In this document: in pieces, positions 1-6,365 of the stretch
Numbering within the stretch: position 1 is the first letter of the stretch
Layout of the letters: each line of letters begins with the position of its first letter
Origin: UBA993 sp964436815
Lineage (GTDB): Bacteria > Bacillota > Dethiobacteria > DTU022
DNA length: 7,533 nt
NCBI GenBank assembly: GCA_964436815.1
Contig: CAYTER010000077.1
Coordinates: forward strand, 1 to 7,533
Reading direction: 5' to 3'
The notes under the pieces: generated by a model
Database searches by the model: none
The model's input: only the letters and a program-made list of their open reading frames with translations
What the model was told of the DNA's origin: nothing
Made by a program: the position numbers and the translations under genes

Positions 1-665
1 TGATCACTGTTGAGACCGCGGCTGAAGCCTTTAAAAACAGGCTGTTTACTTATGATCGCCAGGGTGATAGTCATTATGATATGGCATCCGCCTTGATCAA
101 ATCTATTCGCGGCTCAGATCCTGATGCTGCCCTTTACTGGATTGCCAGGATGCTTAAAGGAGGAGAAGATCCTCTTTTTATTGCCAGGCGTTTGATGATC
201 AGCGCAGCTGAAGATATCGGAAATGCCAATCCACAGGCTTTGCCGCTGGCGGTTGCTGCCGCCCAGGCAGTCCAGATGATTGGTCTGCCCGAAGGTAGGA
301 TACCGCTGGCGCAAGTTGCTGTTTACCTGGCCGGTTCACCGAAAAGTAATTCTTCATATCTGGCAATTGAAGAGGCCCTGTCGTTGGTCGAAGAAAACGA
401 AAATCAACCGGTGCCGGATCACATCAGGGACAGCAGTTACCGGGGCGCTCGCAAGATGGGCCACGGACAGGGATATCTCTACCCGCACGATCATCCCGGC
501 CATTATATAAAACAGGACTACCTGCCACCGGATCTTGCGCATAAAAGGTTCTATAAACCGGTCAGCCAGGGAGAAGAGATAAAAATCAAGCGTTATCTTG
601 AGAGTATTATGCCGGAGCGTTATGGATTAAAGAAGAACAGTGAACCGGAAAGAGAAGATGACTGA
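1..665 (+). CDS. rarA: Replication-associated recombination protein A (RarA/MgsA), C-terminal part; 5' end outside window
   Basis: The reading frame is open from the first bases of the window (first whole codon at 3), so the methionine at 81 is internal and the gene is truncated only by the window edge. About 220 residues are visible, roughly half of a family that is usually 420-450 residues. The AAA+ ATPase core (Walker A and B) lies upstream and is not seen. What remains is the helical lid-associated and MgsA C-terminal tetramerisation region. It shows the family signatures YDRQGDSHYD (residues about 19-28 of the fragment), SIRGSDPDAALYW, ISAAEDIGNANPQAL, and the tail with YPHDHPGHYIKQDYLP. 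RarA acts at stalled replication forks and on single-stranded DNA with SSB and RecA; that is family knowledge. Its TGA stop at 663-665 overlaps the next gene's start, implying co-transcription. In B. subtilis the homologue (yrvN) also lies not far from alaS. Confidence 0.95.
   Translation, partial: ITVETAAEAFKNRLFTYDRQGDSHYDMASALIKSIRGSDPDAALYWIARMLKGGEDPLFIARRLMISAAEDIGNANPQALPLAVAAAQAVQMIGLPEGRIPLAQVAVYLAGSPKSNSSYLAIEEALSLVEENENQPVPDHIRDSSYRGARKMGHGQGYLYPHDHPGHYIKQDYLPPDLAHKRFYKPVSQGEEIKIKRYLESIMPERYGLKKNSEPEREDD
647..657 (+). promoter_or_regulatory. Ribosome binding site deciding the yigZ start
   Basis: A purine run beginning GGAAAGAG (647-654) lies within the 3' end of rarA just before the ATG at 658. 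The alternative GTG at 640, 18 bases upstream in the same frame, has only a weaker AAAGAAG before it. The ATG also gives the usual family N-terminus and length, so it is preferred. Confidence 0.55.
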
Positions 666-1275
666 TAGTGTAATAAAATACTATAGTCCCCGGGAGCCTG
701 TCCGCAGAAACTTCTCGGAGTCAGGTTCAAGGTTTATTGCCGTCCTTGCGCCGGTCGCCACCCTGCCTGAAGCAGAGCAGTTCATTAACCAGATCCGGGC
801 TGAATATCCTGATGCCACCCATCATGCTTACGCTATTCGGATAGGCGACGGGGAAGGAATCATCGAAAAGGCATCCGATGATCGCGAACCGGCGGGAACC
901 GCTGGAGCGCCGATCCTTCAGTATTTGCAGGGTTGCAAAATATCAGATGCGGTTGTAGTTGCCACCCGGTATTTTGGCGGTATCAAGCTGGGGATCGGTG
1001 GCCTGACCAGGGCTTACCGGAATTGCGCCCGAGTTGCGCACGAGGCTGCAGTTATGATCTCCAGGGTGCCGCTGACCACTTTTTTTGCCAACCTGAAATA
1101 TGAGGAACTTGGTTTGGTAAACAGGCTCACTGAAAGCCTGGAAGGAAGAATAATAAATATCGGTTATAGCGATACGGTTGAAATGACAATTGAAGTTCCT
1201 ACGCACCTGTCCGCTCTTTTCCGGGACAAGTTCAGCGAGATCTGCCGTGGCCGCGGCACGCTTACCCTTTATTGA
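658..1275 (+). CDS. yigZ: YigZ / IMPACT family protein (YvyE-like)
   Basis: From the ATG at 658 this is a 205-residue protein, normal for the YigZ/YvyE/IMPACT family. The N-terminal UPF0029 domain (residues about 15-125) carries GSRFIA near 23-28, the diagnostic DREPAGTAGAP at 75-85, and RYFGGIKLGIGGLTRAY at 104-120. The C-terminal DUF1949 domain, a ferredoxin-like fold, fills about 135-200. The family is cytosolic. Eukaryotic IMPACT inhibits Gcn2, and bacterial members are suspected to bind nucleic acid or ribosomes, but the bacterial role is not settled, so no function is assigned. The gene starts inside rarA (8-base ATGACTGA overlap), suggesting translational coupling. Its stop codon is shared with the -35 box of the alaS promoter. 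A GTG start at 640, giving 211 residues, is possible but less likely. Confidence 0.92.
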   Translation: MTDSVIKYYSPREPVRRNFSESGSRFIAVLAPVATLPEAEQFINQIRAEYPDATHHAYAIRIGDGEGIIEKASDDREPAGTAGAPILQYLQGCKISDAVVVATRYFGGIKLGIGGLTRAYRNCARVAHEAAVMISRVPLTTFFANLKYEELGLVNRLTESLEGRIINIGYSDTVEMTIEVPTHLSALFRDKFSEICRGRGTLTLY

Positions 1276-1301
1276 CAGCCTTTCTTTAAAACAGCTATAA
1301 T
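1272..1301 (+). promoter_or_regulatory. Consensus sigma-A promoter for alaS
   Basis: A perfect TTGACA (1272-1277) and a perfect TATAAT (1296-1301) are separated by 18 bases. The -35 hexamer overlaps the TGA stop of yigZ (1273-1275). Transcription would start near 1308, giving an untranslated leader of about 22 nt that contains little more than the ribosome binding site TGGAGG (1317-1322), seven bases before the alaS ATG. Both hexamers match all six consensus positions; promoter activity itself is inferred. Confidence 0.85.
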
Positions 1302-1329
1302 TGCTTTAATTCTTACTGGAGGTTAGTCG

Positions 1330-3951
1330 ATGCAGTCTAGTACTATACGAGATCTATTTCTGGACTATTTTAGATCCAAGGAACATCTGGTGATGCCCAG
1401 TTTTTCCCTTATACCACAAAATGATCCAACTCTATTATTAATTGGGGCTGGTATGGCTCCTCTAAAACCATATTTTACGGGTGAAAAAAAACCTCCCCAC
1501 CCACGGGTGGCAACCTGCCAGAAATGCGTGCGTACTCCCGATATTGAAAGAGTTGGTCATACCGGACGCCATGCAACTTTTTTTGAGATGCTTGGCAATT
1601 TCTCTTTCGGCGATTATTTCAAGGAAGAGGCGATAGCCTGGGCCTGGGATCTTGTTTTAAACGGATACCGGCTGCCACTGGAACGTCTCTGGGTCAGCAT
1701 CTATGAAGATGATGACGAAGCATTTAAGATTTGGAATGAAAATATTGGCGTGCCGGCTGATCGCATTAAACGTCTTGGCAAAGAAGATAATTTTTGGGAA
1801 ATTGGGCTGGGTCCCTGCGGTCCCTGCTCTGAAATATATTTTGATCTTGGCGAGGGTGCCGGGTGTGGCAGTCCTGACTGTGCTGTTGGCTGTGATTGCG
1901 ATCGCTACCTGGAAATCTGGAATCTTGTGTTCACCCAATTCAGCCGGGAAGCGTCAGGCGAATTAGTTGAATTGAAGCAGAAGAACATTGATACCGGGGC
2001 AGGTCTGGAACGTCTGGCCATGGCCCTGCAGGGTGTCCATTCACTTTTTGATACCGATCAGGTTAAACCTCTCTATGATCATTTTGCCGGTCTTGCCGGT
2101 TCCACAAAGAGTGATCAGCAAGTGCCTCTCAGGATAGTAACCGAACACAGCAGGGGCACTACTTTCATGATTGCCGACGGAGTTATCCCTTCCAACGAAG
2201 GTCGTGGATATGTTTTAAGAAGACTATTGCGCAGGGCGGTCCGCTTTGGCAGGCTGCTCGGTATCGAAGGGGACTTTATGACCGATGCCGCGACATTGGT
2301 TGTTGATCAGATGGGATTTGCTTACCCGGAGCTGAAGGAACGTCTTGATTATATCCGTCAGGTCGTCAAACTTGAAGAACGTAAATTCCAGGAAACCCTG
2401 GCCCAGGGCACAGAAATTCTTGACGGTTATTTAGATCAAATGAAAGCAGAAGGCATTACGGCATTACCGGGAGATCAGGCCTTTAAACTTTACGACACAT
2501 TCGGTTTTCCGCTTGATTTGACAGCGGAAATCCTGCAGGAGAAGGGCTATACGGTTGACCGGGAAGGCTTTGGCGATAATCTTAAAATACAGCAGAACAG
2601 GGCCAGAGCTGCAGCCCGCTCAGCAATTGGCAGCGAGCAGGGTGATCAGTACAAGGCCGCAGAATCATTAACAACAATATTTACCGGCTATGATTATCTC
2701 GAGCAGGATGCAGAAGTTCTGCTGCTCTTAAGTGACGGAGAAAAAGTGAGCGAAATTAAGGAAGGCGAAGAGGCAGAACTGCTTCTCAACCAAACGCCAT
2801 TTTATGCAGAAGCCGGGGGCCAGATTGGCGATACCGGTGTGATTGAATCTGCTGAAGGAAAGTTTAAGGTGTTAAATACTGTTTTTACGCCTGCCGGTCA
2901 GATAGTTCACCGGGGCCGGGTTATTGAAGGTTTAATCAGCTCAGGCAGCAGGGTTACAGCTAAAGTTGAACAGGTACGCCGCCGCGGTATCTGCCGCAGT
3001 CATACCTCAACTCATTTGCTGCATCGGGCTTTACGTCATAACTTGGGGGATCACATTAATCAGGCCGGATCGCTGGTAGCTCCGGATCGTCTGCGGTTTG
3101 ACTTCAACCACTTCACTGCCCTTACCGGGTTAGAGCTTAAAGCTGTGGAGGAAGAGGTTAACCGGATGATCCTTGATAACGTTCCGGTAAAGGCAACCCT
3201 AACAACTCTTGAGGCGGCAAAAGAAGCCGGAGCCACTGCCTTGTTTGCTGAAAAATATGAAGAAGGATCAGTCCGCATGGTTGCTGCCGGTGATTATACC
3301 CGGGAACTTTGCGGAGGAACCCATGTATCAGCAACCGGCGAGATTGGTCTTTTCAAGGTTATCGCCGAGGAGGGCATCGGTTCAGGCCTGCGGCGAATTG
3401 AGGCAGTAGTCGGGTTTGGTGCTTACCGGCATGCCGTTAAACAGGAAGAGACTCTCAAAAATATTTCAGCAATGCTGAACAGTTCCGAGAGCAGGCTTGA
3501 AGAGACACTCAGGGAGCATCTTGCTGACTACAAACAGTTGCAGAAAAGTAACCAGGAATTCAAGCATAAAATAGCTGCATTTGAGGTTAAATCGCTTTTA
3601 TCGACAACGAAAGTAATTGAGGGAACAAAGCTATTAAGCGCAGTTGTCACCGCTGACAGTTTTGAATCGCTGCGAGTGGTCATGGATGAAGCGAAAAGCA
3701 GTCTACAATCAGCAACAGTAGTTCTTGGGGCAATCGACAATGGCAAGGTCTTACTGGTGGGTTCCGTCACCCCCGATCTGGTTAAAAGAGGGATCCGGGC
3801 CGATCAGATTATTAAAGAAGTAGCCGGGAAAGTCGGAGGCGGTGGAGGCGGTAAACCGGAGTTAGCCCAGGCCGGTGGCAGCAATCCGGCTGCCTTGCCG
3901 GAAGCTTTGAAAGAGGTTGAACACCTGGTCCGGAAACAGCTTGAGCAGTAA
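1330..3951 (+). CDS. alaS: Alanyl-tRNA synthetase (EC 6.1.1.7)
   Basis: This cytosolic class II enzyme charges tRNA-Ala with alanine and is essential for translation. It is full length at 873 residues (E. coli has 876). The aminoacylation core occupies about 1-240, with motif 2 around R80 to K98 (TFFEMLGNFSFGDYFK) and the class II motif 3 GAGLERLA near 223-230. A cysteine cluster, C179, C184, C188 and C190, of the kind seen in many bacterial AlaRS, precedes RYLEIWN. The tRNA-recognition region follows to about 450. The editing domain, which clears Ser- and Gly-tRNA-Ala, has its metal ligands intact: H558 and H562 (HTSTH) plus C661 and H665 (CGGTH). The C-terminal DHHA1 domain ends with the glycine run G836-G841 followed by KPELAQAGG. 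The ATG at 1330 has a strong TGGAGG site at good spacing. The gene has its own consensus promoter and no T-box leader. No key residue is missing. Confidence 0.99.
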   Translation: MQSSTIRDLFLDYFRSKEHLVMPSFSLIPQNDPTLLLIGAGMAPLKPYFTGEKKPPHPRVATCQKCVRTPDIERVGHTGRHATFFEMLGNFSFGDYFKEEAIAWAWDLVLNGYRLPLERLWVSIYEDDDEAFKIWNENIGVPADRIKRLGKEDNFWEIGLGPCGPCSEIYFDLGEGAGCGSPDCAVGCDCDRYLEIWNLVFTQFSREASGELVELKQKNIDTGAGLERLAMALQGVHSLFDTDQVKPLYDHFAGLAGSTKSDQQVPLRIVTEHSRGTTFMIADGVIPSNEGRGYVLRRLLRRAVRFGRLLGIEGDFMTDAATLVVDQMGFAYPELKERLDYIRQVVKLEERKFQETLAQGTEILDGYLDQMKAEGITALPGDQAFKLYDTFGFPLDLTAEILQEKGYTVDREGFGDNLKIQQNRARAAARSAIGSEQGDQYKAAESLTTIFTGYDYLEQDAEVLLLLSDGEKVSEIKEGEEAELLLNQTPFYAEAGGQIGDTGVIESAEGKFKVLNTVFTPAGQIVHRGRVIEGLISSGSRVTAKVEQVRRRGICRSHTSTHLLHRALRHNLGDHINQAGSLVAPDRLRFDFNHFTALTGLELKAVEEEVNRMILDNVPVKATLTTLEAAKEAGATALFAEKYEEGSVRMVAAGDYTRELCGGTHVSATGEIGLFKVIAEEGIGSGLRRIEAVVGFGAYRHAVKQEETLKNISAMLNSSESRLEETLREHLADYKQLQKSNQEFKHKIAAFEVKSLLSTTKVIEGTKLLSAVVTADSFESLRVVMDEAKSSLQSATVVLGAIDNGKVLLVGSVTPDLVKRGIRADQIIKEVAGKVGGGGGGKPELAQAGGSNPAALPEALKEVEHLVRKQLEQ

Positions 3952-3961
3952 AATATTTAAG

Positions 3962-3992
3962 ATCCTGAATTTTTGTGCAGCTTAGTCAGGGT
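3962..3992 (+). other. Weak stem-loop just before the ireB ribosome binding site
   Basis: ATCCTGA (3962-3968) can pair with TCAGGGT (3986-3992), seven pairs including one T-G wobble, around a 17-base loop. It ends exactly where the ireB Shine-Dalgarno begins. There is no T run after it, so it is not an intrinsic terminator. It could modulate ireB translation or be chance. Confidence 0.25.
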
Positions 3993-4000
3993 GGGAGGAG
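3993..4000 (+). promoter_or_regulatory. Ribosome binding site of ireB
   Basis: GGGAGGAG lies six bases before the ATG at 4007. It selects that ATG rather than the out-of-frame ATG at 4003, which sits only two bases from the motif. Confidence 0.75.
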
Positions 4001-4006
4001 TAATGG

Positions 4007-4288
4007 ATGCCTGATAATAAAAATTTTGAGGAAACTGTATTATTCCGCGTCGAAGCCGAAGAGGTTGATAATAAGGCCAGAAAAGTATTAACATCAGTCT
4101 ACCAGGCTTTAAAAGAGAAAGGATACAACCCTCTTAATCAGTTGGTCGGTTACCTGCTGTCAGGCGATCCGGCTTATATAACCAGCCACCAGAATGCCCG
4201 CAGCCTGATCAGACAGGTAGAGCGCGACGAACTGCTCGAAGAGATTGTCGGCACTTATCTGAAACTTGCCGAGAAAAAAAGCCTGTAA
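4007..4288 (+). CDS. ireB: IreB family regulatory phosphoprotein (UPF0297/DUF965, YrzL)
   Basis: This 93-residue protein matches the Firmicute IreB/YrzL family over its whole length (usual length 80-95). The hallmark is the block KEKGYNPLNQLVGYLLSGDP (37-56) followed by AYITSHQNARSLIRQVERDELLEEIVGTYL. In Enterococcus faecalis IreB is phosphorylated on an N-terminal threonine by the PASTA kinase IreK and lowers intrinsic cephalosporin resistance; in other species it influences peptidoglycan precursor control. T10, in FEETVLF, is at the equivalent place and is the likely phosphosite here, by inference. The protein is small, cytosolic and expected to be dimeric, without membrane segments. It follows alaS by 55 bases and ends 16 bases before ruvX, the standard Firmicute order. 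The kinase and phosphatase genes are not in this window. Confidence 0.95.
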   Translation: MPDNKNFEETVLFRVEAEEVDNKARKVLTSVYQALKEKGYNPLNQLVGYLLSGDPAYITSHQNARSLIRQVERDELLEEIVGTYLKLAEKKSL

Positions 4289-4289
4289 T

Positions 4290-4296
4290 GGAGAAG
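4290..4296 (+). promoter_or_regulatory. Ribosome binding site that sets a TTG start for ruvX
   Basis: GGAGAAG begins two bases after the ireB stop and sits eight bases before TTG at 4305. No ATG or GTG occurs in the ruvX frame near the conserved N-terminus; the ATG at 4288 is in another frame. Confidence 0.7.
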
Positions 4297-4304
4297 ACCA
4301 TCTC

Positions 4305-4727
4305 TTGCGACTGCTCGGTTTAGATCCCGGCGAAAAGAAAATCGGTGTGGCAATCAGCGATCCACTGGGTATTACTGCCCAGAGTCTCGAGACTATTTTT
4401 TTTGATGATCAGGAGCAGGCACTGCGCCGGATTGCAGAGATTTGCACAGAGTTTGGCGTAGAGCGGCTGATCGTCGGAAATCCGCTCAAGATGAACGGAA
4501 CTGCAGGAACGGCTTCCGGACTTGCTGCAGAATTTGCCGGTAAAGTTCAAAATCGGACTGGACTACCGGTTACCATGGTCGATGAACGGCTAACTTCAGG
4601 CAGCGTCGAAAAAACCCTGATTGCAGGAGGGGCCAGTCGAAAGAAAAGACGTGCAGTCAGAGATAAACTGGCCGCTGTGCTGATTCTTGAAACTTACCTA
4701 TCCCGCCTGAAATCAGGGATAGAATAA
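4305..4727 (+). CDS. ruvX: Putative pre-16S rRNA nuclease RuvX/YqgF, TTG start
   Basis: From TTG 4305 the product is 140 residues starting MRLLGLDPGEKKIGVA, exactly the family N-terminus and length (about 138-150). It has the RNase H-like fold of Holliday-junction resolvases. The acidic active-site candidates are present: D7 in GLDPG, E94 in VDERLTS (92-98) and D120 in RDKLAAVLILETYL. The loop IVGNPLKMNGTAG (56-68) is also typical. E. coli YqgF matures the 5' end of 16S rRNA, while a DNA junction or recombination role has been proposed for others, so the substrate here is uncertain. An upstream TTG at 4266 would add 13 unconserved residues and overlap ireB, and has no good ribosome binding site. 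The gene lies between ireB and yrzB, as in B. subtilis (yrrK). Confidence 0.95.
   Translation: MRLLGLDPGEKKIGVAISDPLGITAQSLETIFFDDQEQALRRIAEICTEFGVERLIVGNPLKMNGTAGTASGLAAEFAGKVQNRTGLPVTMVDERLTSGSVEKTLIAGGASRKKRRAVRDKLAAVLILETYLSRLKSGIE
4698..4722 (+). repeat. Inverted repeat at the end of ruvX
   Basis: CTATCCC (4698-4704) and GGGATAG (4716-4722) are perfect complements around an 11-base loop, ending three bases before the ruvX stop. The following bases are AATAATAACAAAC, not a T tract, so a classical terminator is not supported. It may be an RNA processing or stabilising hairpin between ruvX and yrzB, or coincidence. Confidence 0.35.
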
Positions 4728-4769
4728 TAACAAACTAAATAGCCAATCTTAAAAAAGAGGTGTCAGTAT

Positions 4770-5093
4770 ATGAACGGTAATGGAGAAGAAAGAACAGATA
4801 TTGTGATCCTGGTTGATGAAGAAGGTCATGAGCACGAGTTTGCCATGGTTGACCGCTTTGAACTTGATTATAAGGAATACGCGATCCTGGTACCGGTGCT
4901 CTACTTAGATGACGACGACGAAGACGACGAAGTTGATTTTGAGGATGAAGCGTACATTTTCCGCATCGATGTCGATGAGGGAGAAGAAACGCTGGTTGAG
5001 GTTGATGATGAAACCGAGTGGAACGAAGTGGCAGCTGTTTGGGAAGAGCGAGTGCAAAACGTAGAGTACGAAGATGACGAGGAACTCTTTTAA
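4770..5093 (+). CDS. yrzB: DUF1292 / UPF0473 family protein YrzB
   Basis: This is a 107-residue cytosolic protein of the Firmicute YrzB family (usual length about 85-110). The recognisable core is ITLVDEEG-like DIVILVDEEGHEHEFAMVDRF (10-30), followed by YAILVP (37-42) and AYIFRI (61-66). It is very acidic: about 43 of 107 residues are Asp or Glu, with an unbroken run of eight from D47 to E54, and more acidic residues just after it. No catalytic motif or membrane segment is visible and the family's function is unknown. A purine-rich AAAAAAGAGGTG stretch precedes the ATG. It lies between ruvX (42-base gap) and mltG (15-base gap), so it is very probably co-transcribed with them. The conserved neighbourhood suggests some tie to IreB or RuvX, but nothing in the sequence proves it. 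Confidence 0.9.
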   Translation: MNGNGEERTDIVILVDEEGHEHEFAMVDRFELDYKEYAILVPVLYLDDDDEDDEVDFEDEAYIFRIDVDEGEETLVEVDDETEWNEVAAVWEERVQNVEYEDDEELF

Positions 5094-5108
5094 GAAGGTG
5101 CCGGATTA

Positions 5109-6164
5109 ATGTTCAAAAGAATTCTGGTTGTGTTGCTGGTTTTAATAATTCTTTCCATAGCCGCTTTTGCTGCTTTAAGCAGTTACTATAATGCCCAGCT
5201 CCAACCGGTTGATCCCGAAGCTGTAGAGGATTTCCGTCTGGTCGATATACCTGCCGGTGCAAATGCCGCTACTATCGGTGAATTACTCTACCGGGAAGGA
5301 TTAATCCACAACCAGCAGGTTTTTCAATATTATGTGCGCCGTAATGTTCTGGGGCATCGTTTTATAGCCGGTACCTATAATTTAAGCCCTTCACTAAGCC
5401 TTGAACAAATTGCCACTAAGCTGACTACGGGAGAGGTTTATTCAGAAACGATCTGGTTTACAATCCCCGAAGGCTATACAATCAGAGAAATTGCCCTGCG
5501 TCTTGAGGAAAGAGGCCTGGTTGACAGCAGTTCTTTCCTGGCTTTCGCCGTGCAACCACCGGACAGCATTATGGAAGAATTTCCTTTTTTAAAAGAGGTC
5601 AACAGCAGTGAAGTTGAATATCTTCTTGAAGGGTATCTGTTTCCCGATACTTACGAAGTATACCCGGAAATTGGCATGGAAGAGATTGCGGCTATGATGC
5701 TGCGCCGTCTTGATCAGATTATTACTGATGAAGCCGAAGATCGGATTAGCGAACTAGATACCAACCTGCATGAGGTGCTAACTATTGCTGCCATGGTGGA
5801 GCGTGAAGGACGGGTCGATCACGAACGGCCCTTAATATCCGGGGTTATCTATAACCGCCTGGCAATCGGCATGCGGTTACAGATCGATGCTACAATCCAG
5901 TATGCCCTGGGCGAAACCAAAGAGTTTTTAACTTTCAGGGATCTCGAGATTGATTCTCCTTTTAATACATACCTGCATGATGGACTGCCTCCCGGACCAA
6001 TTGCCGCTCCCGGTGAAGCCTCCATCATGGCTGCCCTTTACCCCGAACCCTCCGACTACTATTTTTACAATTATAAATACGACGGAAGCGGGGAGCACTT
6101 TTTTTCCCGCACCCTGCAGGAACATAATGAAAATGTAGCCAGGGCTGAAGCAAACCTACCTTAG
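5109..6164 (+). CDS. mltG: Endolytic murein transglycosylase MltG (YceG-like, YrrL)
   Basis: This 351-residue enzyme cleaves nascent glycan strands at the membrane and is thought to set glycan chain ends during cell wall synthesis. A short K-R N-terminus precedes one transmembrane anchor at about 5-24, with the rest predicted outside. Residues about 47-108 (IPAGANAATIGELLYREGLI and onward) form the LysM-like YceG subdomain. The catalytic region contains LLEGYLFPDTYEVYP (172-186), AAMVEREG (227-234), which holds the conserved catalytic glutamate, and YNRLAIGMRLQIDATIQYALG (248-268). It ends with SPFNTYLHDGLPPGPIAAPG (283-302), all standard family motifs. AAGGTG (5095-5100) is eight bases before the ATG. 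The protein is complete with no sign of decay. It closes the alaS-ireB-ruvX-yrzB-mltG cluster seen in Firmicutes; the usual next genes of B. subtilis do not follow here. Confidence 0.97.
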   Translation: MFKRILVVLLVLIILSIAAFAALSSYYNAQLQPVDPEAVEDFRLVDIPAGANAATIGELLYREGLIHNQQVFQYYVRRNVLGHRFIAGTYNLSPSLSLEQIATKLTTGEVYSETIWFTIPEGYTIREIALRLEERGLVDSSSFLAFAVQPPDSIMEEFPFLKEVNSSEVEYLLEGYLFPDTYEVYPEIGMEEIAAMMLRRLDQIITDEAEDRISELDTNLHEVLTIAAMVEREGRVDHERPLISGVIYNRLAIGMRLQIDATIQYALGETKEFLTFRDLEIDSPFNTYLHDGLPPGPIAAPGEASIMAALYPEPSDYYFYNYKYDGSGEHFFSRTLQEHNENVARAEANLP

Positions 6165-6225
6165 AACTCAATATTTCCCATAATACATTTAATAGAAAAA
6201 AATAACATAAAAATCCTTATATTTA

Positions 6226-6254
6226 TTTACAGAAACTATTTGTTAAAGTATACT
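6226..6254 (+). promoter_or_regulatory. Predicted sigma-A promoter of the BTAD regulator gene
   Basis: TTTACA (6226-6231) and TATACT (6249-6254) are separated by 17 bases, each hexamer matching five of six consensus positions at optimal spacing. Initiation near 6261 would leave a leader of about 110 nt before the ATG at 6372. Confidence 0.7.
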
Positions 6255-6317
6255 GTTAATTAACGCATTTGCCGGAAGTTTCTCTAAGGCTATTTATAAT
6301 CTGATAATAAAGTAATT

Positions 6318-6331
6318 CTATAGTATTATAG
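6318..6331. promoter_or_regulatory. Short palindrome in the regulator leader (possible operator)
   Basis: CTATA and TATAG flank a four-base GTAT spacer. The site lies about 57 bases downstream of the predicted start of transcription and 40 bases before the coding start. AT-rich sequence yields such palindromes by chance, so this is only a candidate binding site. Confidence 0.25.
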
Positions 6332-6361
6332 TGTCAGAGAATATATAGATCTTGAGCGGTT

Positions 6362-6365
6362 GGAG
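6362..6365 (+). promoter_or_regulatory. Ribosome binding site of the BTAD regulator
   Basis: GGAG (within TGGAGAA, 6361-6367) lies six bases before the ATG at 6372, supporting that start. Confidence 0.7.

Noticed and set aside
81..83. ATG at 81 as the start of the first gene
   Set aside because: The same frame is open back to the window edge and the upstream residues match RarA, so this methionine is internal.
1861..1903. Cysteine-rich segment in alaS as an unusual zinc insertion
   Set aside because: The same CxxxxCxxxCxC cluster before RYLEIWN is common in bacterial AlaRS, so it is not novel.
1657..1966. Secondary open frames on both strands inside alaS
   Set aside because: They have no ribosome binding site or recognisable protein features and lie wholly within the strongly conserved alaS coding sequence.
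4266..4304. TTG at 4266 as the ruvX start
   Set aside because: It would add 13 residues absent from the family, overlap ireB and lack a suitable ribosome binding site; TTG 4305 fits on all three counts.
4687..4725. Promoter for yrzB (TTGAAA with TAGAAT)
   Set aside because: The hexamers are 27 bases apart, far from the 16-18 needed.
6176..6230. Terminator hairpin after mltG
   Set aside because: Only weak AT-only pairings such as ATAAA with TTTAT can be drawn, with no GC stem and no T run of the right kind.
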